Shown here one piece after another: positions 1-10,200 of a DNA stretch of 64,000 nucleotides (the stretch's first letter is position 1; each line of letters begins with the position of its first letter). Below the pieces are notes generated by a model that saw only the letters and a program-made list of their open reading frames with translations, had not been told where the DNA came from and did not search any database. Origin of the DNA: Chryseobacterium sp. GVT01B (lineage in GTDB: Bacteria > Bacteroidota > Bacteroidia > Flavobacteriales > Weeksellaceae); contig NZ_JAHXYI010000005.1 in the NCBI RefSeq assembly GCF_019970045.1, forward strand, positions 310,001 through 374,000, written 5' to 3'. Made by a program: the position numbers and the translations under genes.

Positions 1-205
1 TAAAAACGATATATACTGGCTTTTCCTGAGGTTCTCTGATAGCTTTACCGTCTACCTCCACAAGATCTTCATCGGAAACTTTTGTTCCCATTTCAGGAAT
101 TTTCCCGTTTATTTTAATCCTGCCCTCTTCCAAAAGCTTATCTGCTGCTCTTCTGGAACAGTATCCTACTTCTGATAAATATTTATTGATGCGCGTTTTT
201 TCCAT
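1..205 (-). CDS. rluF: RluF/RsuA-type rRNA pseudouridine synthase, partial (3' part outside window)
   Basis: Only the first 68 codons are present; the gene runs off the left edge. The visible part starts MEKTRINKYLSEVGYCSRR, a typical S4 RNA-binding domain, and leads through KPVYIVF into what should be the catalytic domain. Enzymes of this family convert uridine to pseudouridine in rRNA; RluF acts on 23S rRNA. The start codon shares one base with the stop of the upstream gene (TAATG), so the two are probably translationally coupled at the end of the ftsX-uppP-truB operon. The catalytic Asp is not visible, so RluF versus RsuA or RluB is undecided. Confidence 0.8.
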   Translation of the reverse strand, partial: MEKTRINKYLSEVGYCSRRAADKLLEEGRIKINGKIPEMGTKVSDEDLVEVDGKAIREPQEKPVYIVF

Positions 206-783
206 TAGTCTTTTCCGTAGCCGGTATAATTTTTATTGCTGAAAATTGTAATTCCATAGCTTAATCCTATGAAAAATCCATCAGCCCTATCTTTGAGTTT
301 ATGTGATTCAAAAACAATTCCTCCTTCCTGACTCAATCTCTTTGAATAAGAAACCTGCATTCCCAATCTGCCGCCCCAGAATTCAGTATCTGAAACTGCA
401 GAATGATTAAGCTGCTTTCCATAATTAATATCAATGTAAAATGGTCTTTCTCCCGGAGAAAAAATGATCTTCGGCTGAATAACCCAATAAATCAGATGAT
501 AATTATCCTGTATAAAGCTATATTTGATTCCGGTTCCTAATGCAAAATTAGGAAGAAAATTATATCCTCCGATAGCAGTAACACCATAAGTCAGATTTCC
601 TAATGAAGATTTGTTTTCAATATACTGCGAATTGTTGGCCTGATCCTTCTTCTTAATATTAAACCCGATATTAAGGGAAGGATTAAAATAAAAATCCATT
701 TTTGATTTTCCAGATTCTGTATCCTGAGAAAATGTCTTTAAAAAGGCAAATACAAATATTAAAAAGGATAATTTTATTTTCAT
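205..783 (-). CDS. Putative outer-membrane beta-barrel protein
   Basis: 192 residues with a Sec signal peptide (residues 1-19, ending FSQ). The rest alternates polar and hydrophobic residues with many aromatic-ended strands (YGVTAIGGYNF, GIKYSF), as in small outer-membrane beta-barrels of Bacteroidota. The protein ends on a strand-like stretch rather than a sorting domain. Its ATG overlaps the truB stop by four bases (ATGA) and its stop overlaps the next start by one, so it is embedded in a translation and envelope operon. No specific function can be assigned. Confidence 0.7.
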   Translation of the reverse strand: MKIKLSFLIFVFAFLKTFSQDTESGKSKMDFYFNPSLNIGFNIKKKDQANNSQYIENKSSLGNLTYGVTAIGGYNFLPNFALGTGIKYSFIQDNYHLIYWVIQPKIIFSPGERPFYIDINYGKQLNHSAVSDTEFWGGRLGMQVSYSKRLSQEGGIVFESHKLKDRADGFFIGLSYGITIFSNKNYTGYGKD

Positions 784-1478
784 AGATTTTCAAATCTGTA
801 CTCGTTATTTAAAAACTGATCAGTAGCGTTTTCAATAGCATAGTCACCGATTTTAGTACGTCTTAATTGAGTCAGATAGGCTCCTACTCCCAATTCCTGT
901 CCGATATCATGGGCAAGACTTCTGATATAGGTTCCTTTTGAACAGCCTACCATGAAACTTACTAAAGGAAAATCTATCTTAACATCTTTAATGTAATGAA
1001 TGGTGGTTTTTCTGGCCTTCATTTCCACTTCTTCCCCAGCTCTTGCAAGATTGTAAGCTCTTTCACCATCAATTTTAATGGCTGAATAAACGGGTGGTTT
1101 CTGTTCAATTTCTCCAACAAACTTTCCCAGTACTTCTTTTACCTGTTCTTCAGTAATATGAGAGATATCCTGATGAAGGATTTCAGGTTTTTCGGTATCA
1201 TAAGACTCTGTCTGTACCCCAATCTTAATCTCCGTCCAGTATTCTTTAGGAGCATCCTGGATTTCAGGAATTTTCTTGGTGAATTTTCCGCAGCAGACAA
1301 TCAGAAGTCCCGTTGCTCTGGGATCTAAAGTTCCTGCGTGCCCGATTTTAAATTTTTTAGGAAGATCAAACTCCCTTTTAAGTTTATATTTCATTTTATT
1401 GACAGCCTGGAAGGAAGTCCAGTCCAAAGGCTTATCCAATAAAAAAACGTATCCTGATTTCAGTTCTTCAGCAGTCAT
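780..1478 (-). CDS. truB: tRNA pseudouridine(55) synthase TruB
   Basis: 232 residues. TruB makes pseudouridine 55 in the T-loop of tRNAs. The signature GHAGTLDPRATGLL lies at residues 46-59 with the catalytic Asp at 52; YSAIKIDGERAYNLAR and the GTYIRSLAHDIG motif follow. It is shorter than E. coli TruB because the C-terminal PUA domain is absent, as in many Bacteroidota. It lies 23 bases downstream of uppP and overlaps the next gene by four bases. Confidence 0.95.
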   Translation of the reverse strand: MTAEELKSGYVFLLDKPLDWTSFQAVNKMKYKLKREFDLPKKFKIGHAGTLDPRATGLLIVCCGKFTKKIPEIQDAPKEYWTEIKIGVQTESYDTEKPEILHQDISHITEEQVKEVLGKFVGEIEQKPPVYSAIKIDGERAYNLARAGEEVEMKARKTTIHYIKDVKIDFPLVSFMVGCSKGTYIRSLAHDIGQELGVGAYLTQLRRTKIGDYAIENATDQFLNNEYRFENL

Positions 1479-1501
1479 GAATGGGTATAAATGGGTAATT
1501 C

Positions 1502-2320
1502 TTATTTAAAGAAATAAAAATAAATCAAAAGGGCAACTCCAACAAAAATACGGTACCATCCCCAAGGTTTAAATCCATATTTATTAAGCACTCCAATGAA
1601 TGCTTTGATAGCGATAAGTGCCACGATAAACGCGACAACATTTCCTACCACAAAGATCATAATGTGATCCTGCGACGCCATAATCATTTCATATCCTTTC
1701 TGCGGATTGGGTGTTTCTTTCCCCCATGTTTTCACAAAAACCGAGTATACGGTTACCGCCAGCATTGTGGGTACTGCAAGGAAAAAGGAAAATTCTGCGG
1801 CCGCTTTTCTGGTAAGCCCCTGTGCCATACCTCCAATGATAGAAGCAGCACTACGGCTCGTTCCCGGCATCATTGCAAGACACTGCCAGAAACCAATGGT
1901 CACAGCATTTCTTATGGTAATTCCTTTTTCATCGTCTATTTTAGGATTTTTAAACCATTTGTCAGCAAACAGTAAAACAACACCTCCTAAAACCAATACT
2001 GAGGAAATAGCGATCTGATTTCCCAGTACAGCTTCAATTTTATCATCGAATAAATATCCTAAAACCAAAGCCGGAACTACAGCAAAAGCGAGTTTAAAAT
2101 AAAACTGAATATTATTTAAGTCAAAAAACTTTTTCCAGTATGCCACTACCACTGATAAAATAGCTCCAAACTGAATGGATACCTGAAACATCTTTAAAAA
2201 TTCTGTTTCTTCAAGCCCCATAAGGTTGGCTGTAAATCCCATGTGTGCGGTAGAGGAAATTGGAAGATATTCTGTTAATCCTTCTACAATGGCAATAATA
2301 ATTGCTTTGATTAAATCCAT
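1502..2320 (-). CDS. uppP: Undecaprenyl-diphosphatase UppP (BacA family)
   Basis: 272 residues, integral membrane. It recycles undecaprenyl pyrophosphate to the monophosphate lipid carrier used for peptidoglycan and surface polysaccharide. The two signature motifs are present: EGLTEYLPISSTAH (13-26) and PGTSRS (152-157), both catalytic in the family. About seven or eight hydrophobic segments follow the usual pattern. In this family extra copies can give bacitracin tolerance. It sits between a DUF3098 gene and truB, an order commonly seen in Bacteroidota. Confidence 0.95.
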   Translation of the reverse strand: MDLIKAIIIAIVEGLTEYLPISSTAHMGFTANLMGLEETEFLKMFQVSIQFGAILSVVVAYWKKFFDLNNIQFYFKLAFAVVPALVLGYLFDDKIEAVLGNQIAISSVLVLGGVVLLFADKWFKNPKIDDEKGITIRNAVTIGFWQCLAMMPGTSRSAASIIGGMAQGLTRKAAAEFSFFLAVPTMLAVTVYSVFVKTWGKETPNPQKGYEMIMASQDHIMIFVVGNVVAFIVALIAIKAFIGVLNKYGFKPWGWYRIFVGVALLIYFYFFK

Positions 2321-2416
2321 ATTCTTTTAAAAAATTAAAAGATTAAGAGATCCGGAAATTCAGAATACATTATTCTCAATTTCTTAATCTCTTAATCTCA
2401 AAATATAAAAATTTAT

Positions 2417-2713
2417 TTATTTTCTTTTTAAGATCGCGTATACTTCTATTACAAATCCTATAACAACAAACAGAGGTGCTATCCTGATTCTTCTGATAGA
2501 AAAGATATCATCATTCCATGAGTTCGGGTCAAATTTACCATCTACCGTATTGGCATCCGGGCCCATCATCAATAGAAATCCTACGACAATAAATGCCAGT
2601 CCTATCAGCATCCACTTGAAATTCTGCGGTCCGAAATAGAAAGCGTTTTCCTGTGGTACTTCAGCTTCATGTCCAAAGTCTGAAGCGGAAAATTTATTTG
2701 TTTTTTTGCTCAT
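2417..2713 (-). CDS. DUF3098 family small membrane protein
   Basis: 98 residues with a polar N-terminus and two membrane helices: one at about 34-54 (WMLIGLAFIVVGFLLMMG) and one near the C-terminus (APLFVVIGFVIEVYAIL). The spacer contains the PDANTVDGKFDPNSWNDD stretch typical of DUF3098. It starts two bases after the ftsX stop, so the two are cotranscribed. The function is unknown. Its fixed position next to ftsX and uppP suggests a role in division or the envelope; that is an inference from neighbourhood only. Confidence 0.85.
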   Translation of the reverse strand: MSKKTNKFSASDFGHEAEVPQENAFYFGPQNFKWMLIGLAFIVVGFLLMMGPDANTVDGKFDPNSWNDDIFSIRRIRIAPLFVVIGFVIEVYAILKRK

Positions 2714-2715
2714 TG

Positions 2716-3615
2716 TTAAGAGTAATATAAATCGTCAACGTTTGATTTTAAGAACCTCCATGTAGCGAAAATTGTACTTAAGACAGAGATAAAGACTCCT
2801 ACTCCCAATACTAAGATCACTAACCAGAAATACTGGTTGTTATCCTGTACGAAAGCAGAACCAATCTGGCTTGTAAAATAATACCAGACACCCCCTAAAG
2901 CAATAAGACCAATTACAGAGCCAATAGCTCCTAAAATGATAGCTTCTATGATGAAAGGCTTAAGAATGAATCTTCTCTTCGCTCCTACCAGCTGCATTGT
3001 TTTAATAATAAATCTCTTTGAGAATATTTTCAGACGGATAGAGTTGTTGATCAATACAACAGCCAATACCAGGAACAGAATTGAAAATCCGAAGATCCAC
3101 TTTAAGATTCTGCTCAGGTTATTGTAAACATCTACCATCAAGGTACTGTCATTTTTAACATCGATAATCCCTGGAACTGATTTGATTTCTTTAATAGCTT
3201 CATCAATTTTTGCAGGATCTACGAATTCAGGTTTTAAAGCTACTTCAATAGAGGAAGGGAAGATATTTTCTTCAAACAATGCATCACTGTCAATTCCCAT
3301 ACTTTTCTTGGCTTCTTTTGCAGCCATGTCTCTTGAAATATAGGTTGCTTTTTTTACCGGAGCTAGTGTCTGTACCTTTTTAAAAGTTTCTTCCTCCAGT
3401 TTTGCAATCTTTACAGAGTCTTTAGCATCATAATTTTCATCAAAGTAGGCGTTCACCACCAACTGTTCTTTGATATAGTCAGAATACTTCTGGGCATTAA
3501 TTAAAATAAGCCCCATTAATCCTAACAAAAATAACACTAAGGCAATACTTATCACTACTGTAATATTGCTGGACCGAAGCCTTTTCTTATTAAATTCATC
3601 TACAGATTTAGCCAT
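2716..3615 (-). CDS. ftsX: Cell division protein FtsX
   Basis: 299 residues. FtsX is the permease-like partner of FtsE and controls peptidoglycan hydrolases during division. There is one membrane helix near residues 18-40, a periplasmic domain (about 45-165) with the usual VPGIIDVK region, and three helices in the C-terminal FtsX/MacB-type domain containing the KTMQLVGAKRRFILKPF loop. No ftsE is adjacent; in Bacteroidota it is often elsewhere. It is the first gene of the left operon and is divergent from rsmA. Confidence 0.93.
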   Translation of the reverse strand: MAKSVDEFNKKRLRSSNITVVISIALVLFLLGLMGLILINAQKYSDYIKEQLVVNAYFDENYDAKDSVKIAKLEEETFKKVQTLAPVKKATYISRDMAAKEAKKSMGIDSDALFEENIFPSSIEVALKPEFVDPAKIDEAIKEIKSVPGIIDVKNDSTLMVDVYNNLSRILKWIFGFSILFLVLAVVLINNSIRLKIFSKRFIIKTMQLVGAKRRFILKPFIIEAIILGAIGSVIGLIALGGVWYYFTSQIGSAFVQDNNQYFWLVILVLGVGVFISVLSTIFATWRFLKSNVDDLYYS

Positions 3616-3706
3616 TAATATTAAAATTTTTGGCTAAAATAGAAAAAAACTTCCGAAATTTGGGACGAAATAAAGAAAATCATTGTTAATAAAATCATAA
3701 AAAACC

Positions 3707-4477
3707 TTGAGTGTAAAAGCAAAAAAACATCTTGGACAGCACTTCCTGACAGATGAAAACATCGCAAGAAAAATCGTAGAAGGTCTTAGTTTTGAGAACT
3801 ATAATAACATCATGGAAGTAGGTCCCGGAATGGGAGTTCTTACCAAATATCTTCTTGAAAAGGATCAGAACATTTATCTTGCAGAGATCGATACAGAGTC
3901 TATCGAATACCTGAAAAAGAATTATACAAAGGTTACTGAAGAGACTTTTGTGGGAGATTTCCTGAAACAGGACTTCGGTTTTATCAAAGATGATCAGATT
4001 GCTATCATTGGGAATTTCCCCTATAATATTTCATCACAGATCTTGTTTCAGATTGTAGATCATTATCAACTGATTCCGGAAATGGTAGGAATGTTTCAGA
4101 AAGAGGTGGCTGAGAGAGCAGCTGCCGTTCCGAGAACTAAAGATTACGGTATTCTTTCTGTCCTGATACAGGCTTATTATGATGTATCTTATATGTTTAC
4201 AGTACATGAAAACGTATTCAATCCGCCGCCAAAAGTAAAATCCGGAGTGATCCGCCTTACAAGAAATCCAAAGGAAGGTCTTGCAGGTAACGAAATTCTC
4301 TTTAAGCAGATTGTAAAAACAGGATTTAATCAGCGAAGAAAAAAATTGTCTAATGCATTGAAATCCTTAAATATTCCTGAAGCTTTAAAAGGCCATGAGT
4401 TTTTGGATAAGAGAGCGGAAGAACTTAGTGTAGCAGATTTTATACACTTCGCCAATCTCTGGAAAGAAAATCAATAA
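3707..4477 (+). CDS. rsmA: 16S rRNA (adenine1518/1519-N6)-dimethyltransferase RsmA (KsgA)
   Basis: 256 residues. It dimethylates two adjacent adenosines in helix 45 of 16S rRNA late in 30S assembly, using S-adenosylmethionine. Visible motifs are HLGQHFLTDENIA near the N-terminus, EVGPGMGVLT (SAM motif I) and NFPYNISS (motif IV, with Phe replacing the more usual Leu). The start is TTG: an in-frame TAA lies nine bases upstream and the conserved VKAKKHLGQHFL follows directly, so no ATG can serve. The product is full length. Confidence 0.95.
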   Translation: MSVKAKKHLGQHFLTDENIARKIVEGLSFENYNNIMEVGPGMGVLTKYLLEKDQNIYLAEIDTESIEYLKKNYTKVTEETFVGDFLKQDFGFIKDDQIAIIGNFPYNISSQILFQIVDHYQLIPEMVGMFQKEVAERAAAVPRTKDYGILSVLIQAYYDVSYMFTVHENVFNPPPKVKSGVIRLTRNPKEGLAGNEILFKQIVKTGFNQRRKKLSNALKSLNIPEALKGHEFLDKRAEELSVADFIHFANLWKENQ

Positions 4478-4488
4478 ACTTCAATAGT

Positions 4489-4516
4489 AAAAGCTCCTGA
4501 TAAAGGAGCTTTTTTC
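4489..4516 (+). terminator. Intrinsic terminator of rsmA
   Basis: Stem AAGCTCCT (4491-4498) pairs with AGGAGCTT (4504-4511) around a five-base loop and is followed by a T run, 12 bases after the rsmA stop. Confidence 0.85.
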
Positions 4517-4550
4517 TTGGATCAACGATAATATTTCATGTCTAAAAAGC

Positions 4551-4585
4551 AGAAAGCCTTTCAAAATACATCTGAAAGGCTTTCT
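4551..4585. terminator. Bidirectional terminator between rsmA and the type B array
   Basis: A 13-bp perfect stem, AGAAAGCCTTTCA with TGAAAGGCTTTCT, has T-rich tails on both strands. It lies 20 bases after the stop of the minus-strand gene at 4606. Confidence 0.85.
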
Positions 4586-4605
4586 TTTATATTACATTAT
4601 CAATT

Positions 4606-6963
4606 CTAATTTCTGTTTTTCAGCATAATCCATCCTGACCAGTTCATCTGAGCTTTTGATTTTGGATACTCAAAATTGAACTTATACCAGTATGTTGCTG
4701 TAGGAAGTCTCTTACCTCCAACTGTTCCGTCCCAGATAGGATTTTCTTTTGAGAATCTGAACATTTCCACTCCATATCTGTCATACACAGAACCTGTAAA
4801 GTTTTTAAATTCTCCAAGAGCTTTAAGATCCAGTACGTCATTGATTCCGTCTTCATTCGGAGTAATAATGTTGTTGATCTGCAGGGTAAAGAATTCAAGT
4901 GATCCTACACAGTGCGTCCCTACTCTTCTTACCAAAACGGTATAGTTTGTATTGTCTAAAAGATTGCTAAACACGTTTGAATCCTGCCAGCTGATTCCGT
5001 TGTCAATAGAATATTCCAAAGTACTTGGCATATTGTTCATCGGAGGATTTTCAGCCGTGATCGTTACTGTTTTCTTGATGCTTTCATAGTTTAATCCAGT
5101 CACAAAAGGTGTAGCTGCACCCATTACTTTAGCTTCAAAAACTTTCTTACAAATTCCGTTATCAACTTCTACGGAATAGATACCCCATTGGTCTACATCA
5201 ATTTTCTGTGTTGTTGCCCCTGTACTCCAAAGGTATTTAAAGCCTTGTCCCGCACCTGCATCAAGAGTCACTTTATCACCCACACACATTTCAACATCTT
5301 TTAATGGGGAAGTGATTTCCGGAGTAACTTCGATTCTTATTGTTGCCGGATTAAGAGATTTACAACCTTTTGTTCCAATAGCGTATACTGTAAATGTTGT
5401 TGTCTGATATAAAGTAACAGTCTGCATATTTCCAGTTCCCATGAAGTTGCTCCATTGGTAAGTATCTCCTCCTTCAGCAGTAAGGGTTACAGATTCTCCC
5501 GGACAGATTTTTATTCTGGAAGCTTTTACTTTGGCCGTTGGGGTTACTTCTTTCAGTAATTTCAATTCAACCATTTTACTACAGAAACCACCATTAGAAA
5601 CTACAACATAAAGAATCTGACCATCGTTACCGTTATAGTTTAATGGAGTCTGAATATAATTATTGTTTTGTGCAATTGCATCCGCCTGATTTACGTAGAA
5701 CTTAAAAATAGCTCCTGGTGTCGGGCTGATGGTAGAGGTAATTGTGCTTAAATCAAAAGTGGTAATATCCGGTGTAGTACAAAGCAGTAATGTAGCATCC
5801 TGAGCCTGCGGAGTTGTTCCTCCATGAATCTGAATCGTAGCTTTACCCGGACAAGGATTCCCCGGAACACTTACTTCAATAGTATAAGTACCTGGCTGTA
5901 TAGCCGTAATTGTATTGGTAGTAGCATTTGGTACCGGTGCACCATTATAATACCATTGGTACACAAGGTTAGGATCACTTACTGAAGCAGTGATCACCTG
6001 AGGTACGTTATCACACACGTTGATATCTGAAGGTAATTTTGTACCTGCCGGATCTAAAAGGTCAACCCCGATATTGAAAGATCCTCCTTCCAGAAATACT
6101 GCAGAGTCATAACTGTGGTCACTATAATCAGCAATTACCATTTTGAAGTGATATTCCTGTCCTGCTACTACGGTTGCTGTAGCGGTTAACGGAATTGTTC
6201 TTCCATTAAAGTTGGTCTCAACGTTACCTGTATTGTATCCTGCAAAATATTGTTCATTTACCGCACCACAACTTCCTGGTATTGCAGGGTGGATATTCGT
6301 AATACTTACGGGTCCTGCCCCTCCGGGAAGTACAGCCATATTTACATAAGGTCCTCCTGAAGTAGGTCTCAATAAGATGGCAAATGCATCTGCAAAAGTA
6401 CAAGGGAAAGAACCCGTGTATTCTTCGGATGCAATCAAATAGTTAAATTTAATCTGGCTTGTCGTAGGAACGAAGTCAAATTCCAGAAGAACGGCATCAT
6501 TCAATCTGCTTTCCACTACTCCGATTATCTGTGCAAGGTCAGCATCTGATCCTCCACCATTGACATCACTCAGCCCACCTTCAAAACTGTTACCAGCTCT
6601 TCTTGCATACCCTGTAGAAAGAATAAGCCCATCTTTAAAAGGGAAATTGGTTGTAGCTTTATGAAAATATCCCCATGCTCTGTCTGCATCACTTGCAGCA
6701 TGATTAGGAGTAATCTTCACGTTACTTACATTTGGAGTAAGGCAGGTATTGGTCCCGGATGAGATCAATACATCTTTTACCATTTTCTCTATCGTGTAAC
6801 TTGTTTCAGCATACTGCGGAGCATTTACATCAATAAAAACTCCAGCCCTTCTGGATAATGCTGAAGGGGTTTCCTTTGCATGTTTCCTGGGGGGCAGATT
6901 TTGTGAAAATAAAAAAGTCGAGATGACTAAAAAAAATAAACAAAGCGGTAGATATCTTCTCAT
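4606..6963 (-). CDS. T9SS type B cargo protein with choice-of-anchor-L domain (copy 1)
   Basis: 785 residues, predicted secreted surface protein. A signal peptide (1-21, ending FSQ) is followed by a choice-of-anchor-L domain (about 45-300; GVFIDVNAPQY, WGYFHKATTNFPF, LIASEEYTGSFPC). Ig/PKD-like modules follow (about 310-630, with ICPGESVTLTAEGG). The C-terminal gliding-associated CHU_C domain (about 700-785) contains ITPNEDGINDVLD, VYDRYGVEMF and TYWYKF. The family is exported by the type IX system and attached to the surface or released; adhesion is an inference. It is the last of three tandem paralogues and has its own -7 box and terminator. Confidence 0.9.
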   Translation of the reverse strand: MRRYLPLCLFFLVISTFLFSQNLPPRKHAKETPSALSRRAGVFIDVNAPQYAETSYTIEKMVKDVLISSGTNTCLTPNVSNVKITPNHAASDADRAWGYFHKATTNFPFKDGLILSTGYARRAGNSFEGGLSDVNGGGSDADLAQIIGVVESRLNDAVLLEFDFVPTTSQIKFNYLIASEEYTGSFPCTFADAFAILLRPTSGGPYVNMAVLPGGAGPVSITNIHPAIPGSCGAVNEQYFAGYNTGNVETNFNGRTIPLTATATVVAGQEYHFKMVIADYSDHSYDSAVFLEGGSFNIGVDLLDPAGTKLPSDINVCDNVPQVITASVSDPNLVYQWYYNGAPVPNATTNTITAIQPGTYTIEVSVPGNPCPGKATIQIHGGTTPQAQDATLLLCTTPDITTFDLSTITSTISPTPGAIFKFYVNQADAIAQNNNYIQTPLNYNGNDGQILYVVVSNGGFCSKMVELKLLKEVTPTAKVKASRIKICPGESVTLTAEGGDTYQWSNFMGTGNMQTVTLYQTTTFTVYAIGTKGCKSLNPATIRIEVTPEITSPLKDVEMCVGDKVTLDAGAGQGFKYLWSTGATTQKIDVDQWGIYSVEVDNGICKKVFEAKVMGAATPFVTGLNYESIKKTVTITAENPPMNNMPSTLEYSIDNGISWQDSNVFSNLLDNTNYTVLVRRVGTHCVGSLEFFTLQINNIITPNEDGINDVLDLKALGEFKNFTGSVYDRYGVEMFRFSKENPIWDGTVGGKRLPTATYWYKFNFEYPKSKAQMNWSGWIMLKNRN

Positions 6964-6979
6964 AATATTTTTGTTTCAA

Positions 6980-6987
6980 CAAATTTA
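6980..6987 (-). promoter_or_regulatory. Bacteroidota -7 box upstream of type B copy 1
   Basis: The minus strand reads TAAATTTG, a perfect TAnnTTTG, 17 bases upstream of the ATG. No clear TTTG -33 element was found at the right spacing. Confidence 0.45.
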
Positions 6988-7192
6988 ATTTTTTTTTAAA
7001 TATCTCACATACATATTTATATTTTTTACTGTAAAAAAACAATATATGAACGTTTTAAAGTAAATTTTCGTTAATCAATCCCTATTCGTACAAACCATAA
7101 ACAATGTGGTAGCATCGTGTTACAAATTGTTTTAACATATTTATCCTCTATTTAAAATAATTCACAAAACACAACAACGTTTCTTGTATAAA

Positions 7193-7228
7193 ACAACAAA
7201 ATCTTCCATTACTGAAAGATTTTGTTGT
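7193..7228 (-). terminator. Terminator of the 1194-residue type B gene
   Basis: A 13-bp perfect stem, ACAACAAAATCTT with AAGATTTTGTTGT, lies 22 bases past the stop codon at 7251 on the minus strand. Confidence 0.8.
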
Positions 7229-7250
7229 CTATTTTTTATTTTAATAAATT

Positions 7251-10200
7251 CTAATTTCTGTTTTTTAAGAGAATCCAGCCTGAGCGCTGTTCCATTTTCT
7301 TACTGGCCGGGTTTTCCCATTGTACTCTATACCAATATGTCCCTGTAGAAAGGTTAATTCCTTTTAAAGATCCTGTCCAGATAACATCGCCTTTTGAAGC
7401 TTTGAATACCTCTGCTCCATATCTGTCAAAGATAGAAGCTGCAAAATCTTTGTATCCACTGATTCCTGTGAAATCGATAGTATCATTTACACCATCCATA
7501 TTAGGAGTAATAGCATTGCTGATAACGAATGTAAAATAATCCAGTGAAGTACCGCATTTAGCACCTTTTACTCTTACCATCAGAGAATACATTGTATTGT
7601 TCAGGATACCGGTAAATATATTCGATGGCTGCCACGTCAGCCCTCCATCAATTGAAAATTCTAAAACACCTCCAGTTGGGTTACTTGCCGTAAGGGTAAG
7701 AATGTGATTATCATATACAACATTGGTAAATTGTGGCAGATCAGGATTAATCAGCTGGGCAGAGAACGTTTTGGAACAGACTCCGTTACTGATTATTACA
7801 GAATAAGCACCCGCAACATTAGTTGTTATCGTCTGAGTGGTTGCTCCAGTATTCCATAAGTAAGTATAATTTGGTCCCGGACCTGCATCAAGAGTTCCTT
7901 TATCTCCGGCACAAACAAATACGTCTTTCAATGTAGAAACAATTGCCGGAACTACTTCAATGGTTACTTTAGCCGGATTCACAGAGCTACATCCGTTTCC
8001 TCCCAATGCGAATACTGAATATTCTGTTGTTGTGGTAGGAGTAACGACCTGCGTATTTCCATTTCCTGTAAGTCCTACCCAGTTATAAGTAATCCCTCCC
8101 GTAGCAGTCAGTGTCACAGATTCTCCTTCACAAATTTTTAATTTGGATGCTGTAAGTCCTGCTATAGGTGGACCTACCTGAACGGTAACTGATGCCGGTG
8201 TTGCAGAAATACATCCGTTAGCTCCAACAGCAAAAACAGTATACACAGTAGTTGTAGTAGGTGAAACAACCTGAGTACTTCCGTTTCCTGTAAGACCATT
8301 GCCCCAGTTATAAGTTACCCCTCCGGAAGCTGTTAATGTTACAGATTCCCCAATACAAATACGAGGTACTGACGAAACAACAGCAGCCACCGGTTGTACT
8401 TTATCTTCCTGTACAGTTACTGTTGAAGTAAATGTACAACTTAAATTACCTGGCTGTGATACATTAGTAACTGTTAAAGTATAGGTACCACCAGCGCTTA
8501 CAACAGGGGTAAGGGTGTTCCCTCCTGAGACGATAGTTCCTCCCGTTGTTGTCCATGTAATTGTAGATCCTGCAGGAACAACAGATGCTGAAGCATTGAT
8601 TGTAATCTGAGGAGTTGTACAGGTAATTGTTTGTGGTGCAGCAATTGTAAGAGTAGTTTGAGCCGTGCTTAATAATTGCAGAGATACTACATAGCTGCAA
8701 CCTCCATTACTTACCAATACATAAATCGTCTGGCTTCCTCCCGGCGGCGTATAAGTTGTAGGAGTTACAATAAAGTTTCCATTAGCAGCATTGGCATCAG
8801 CCTGGTTTACATAATAAGTAAAAGTAACTCCACCAGTAGTTGTGATCTGAGGCTGAGCTTCTGTAAGATTATAAGTTAATCCTGGCTGATAACATTTATG
8901 TAGTATTGCATTCTGTGGCGTAAAAGGTTCTGACACTTCAATTGTTATGGTAGCAGGGTTTTGAGACACACAGCCATTAGCACCTACTGCTGTTACAGTA
9001 TAAGTAGTTGTAACGGTAGGTGAAACCACCTGTGTATTTCCGTTTCCGGTAAGACCATTACCCCAGTTATAGGTAGCACCTCCTGATGCAGTAAGTGTTG
9101 TAGATGTACCTTTACAGATTTTTATTTTGCTTGCAGTAAGTCCTGTCACCGGTGGAGCACTGTTTCCCGTTACCGTTACATTGCCCACTGCTGTACAACT
9201 AATATTTCCTGGCTGATAAACTTTTGTTATGGTTAAAGTATAGGTTCCAGCAGCATTGATAACAGGGTTTAAGGTAGTTCCTCCTGAAACAATATTTCCT
9301 CCTGTAGTTGTCCAGTTAAATGTAGCACCTGCCGGATAAACGGAAGCTGAGGCATCCAGTGTAGTCTGAGAGTTAGCACAAGTAAGTACTGCAGGAGGGG
9401 CAATAGTAGGGATCATTTGTGGCGCTTTCACCAATTGAAGCTGCGCTACTTTTGCACAGAAACCGTTTGCAACTCTTACATATACCGTTCCACCTGCGCT
9501 CTGATGAGCCGTTGGGTTAGGTATTGTATTTGTATTTCCTGCATTAGCATCCGCTAATGTGGTATAATATGAAAACACGGCTCCCGGAGTGGTACTTATT
9601 GAAGCCTGTGCTGATGTTAAATTAAATGTTGCATTTCCGGCAGCATAACAGGCTGTTAGTGTAGCATTCTGTACTGTTGGAGATGTCCCACCCACTACAG
9701 TAATAGTAGCTTCTCCCGGACAGCTGTTTCCCTGTATAAAAACCTTAACAGTATAAACTCCCGGTGCTGTTGCTGTATAACTTGCATTGGTTGCCCCGGC
9801 AATCGGGTTGGTTCCCAAATACCACTGATAGGTTATATTTGGCCCCTGAACAGAAGCTGTAAAAGTCTGTGGTGTATTATCACACATATTTACAGATGCA
9901 GGCAGCTGTACTCCTGCCGGGTCTAAAATTTTCACTCCAATATCGAAAGATCCTGCTTCCAAAAATACGGCAGAATCAAAATTGGGGTCCTGATAGTCAG
10001 CAAGAACGATTTTAAAATGATAGGTTTCTCCCGGGATTACAGTTGCTTTTGCTGTAAGAGGAATGGTACGCCCGTTAAAATTGGTTTCAATCTGAGCAGT
10101 ATTGGTACCTCCGTAATAGGCTTCATTTTTAGGTCCGCAGTTTTGATACTGCGGGTGGATATTCGTTACACTTACAGGGCCTGCTCCTGCCGGAAGCACT

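Noticed and set aside
1664..2018. Two overlapping plus-strand frames of 103 codons
   Set aside because: Both are antisense to uppP and show no codon or family signal.
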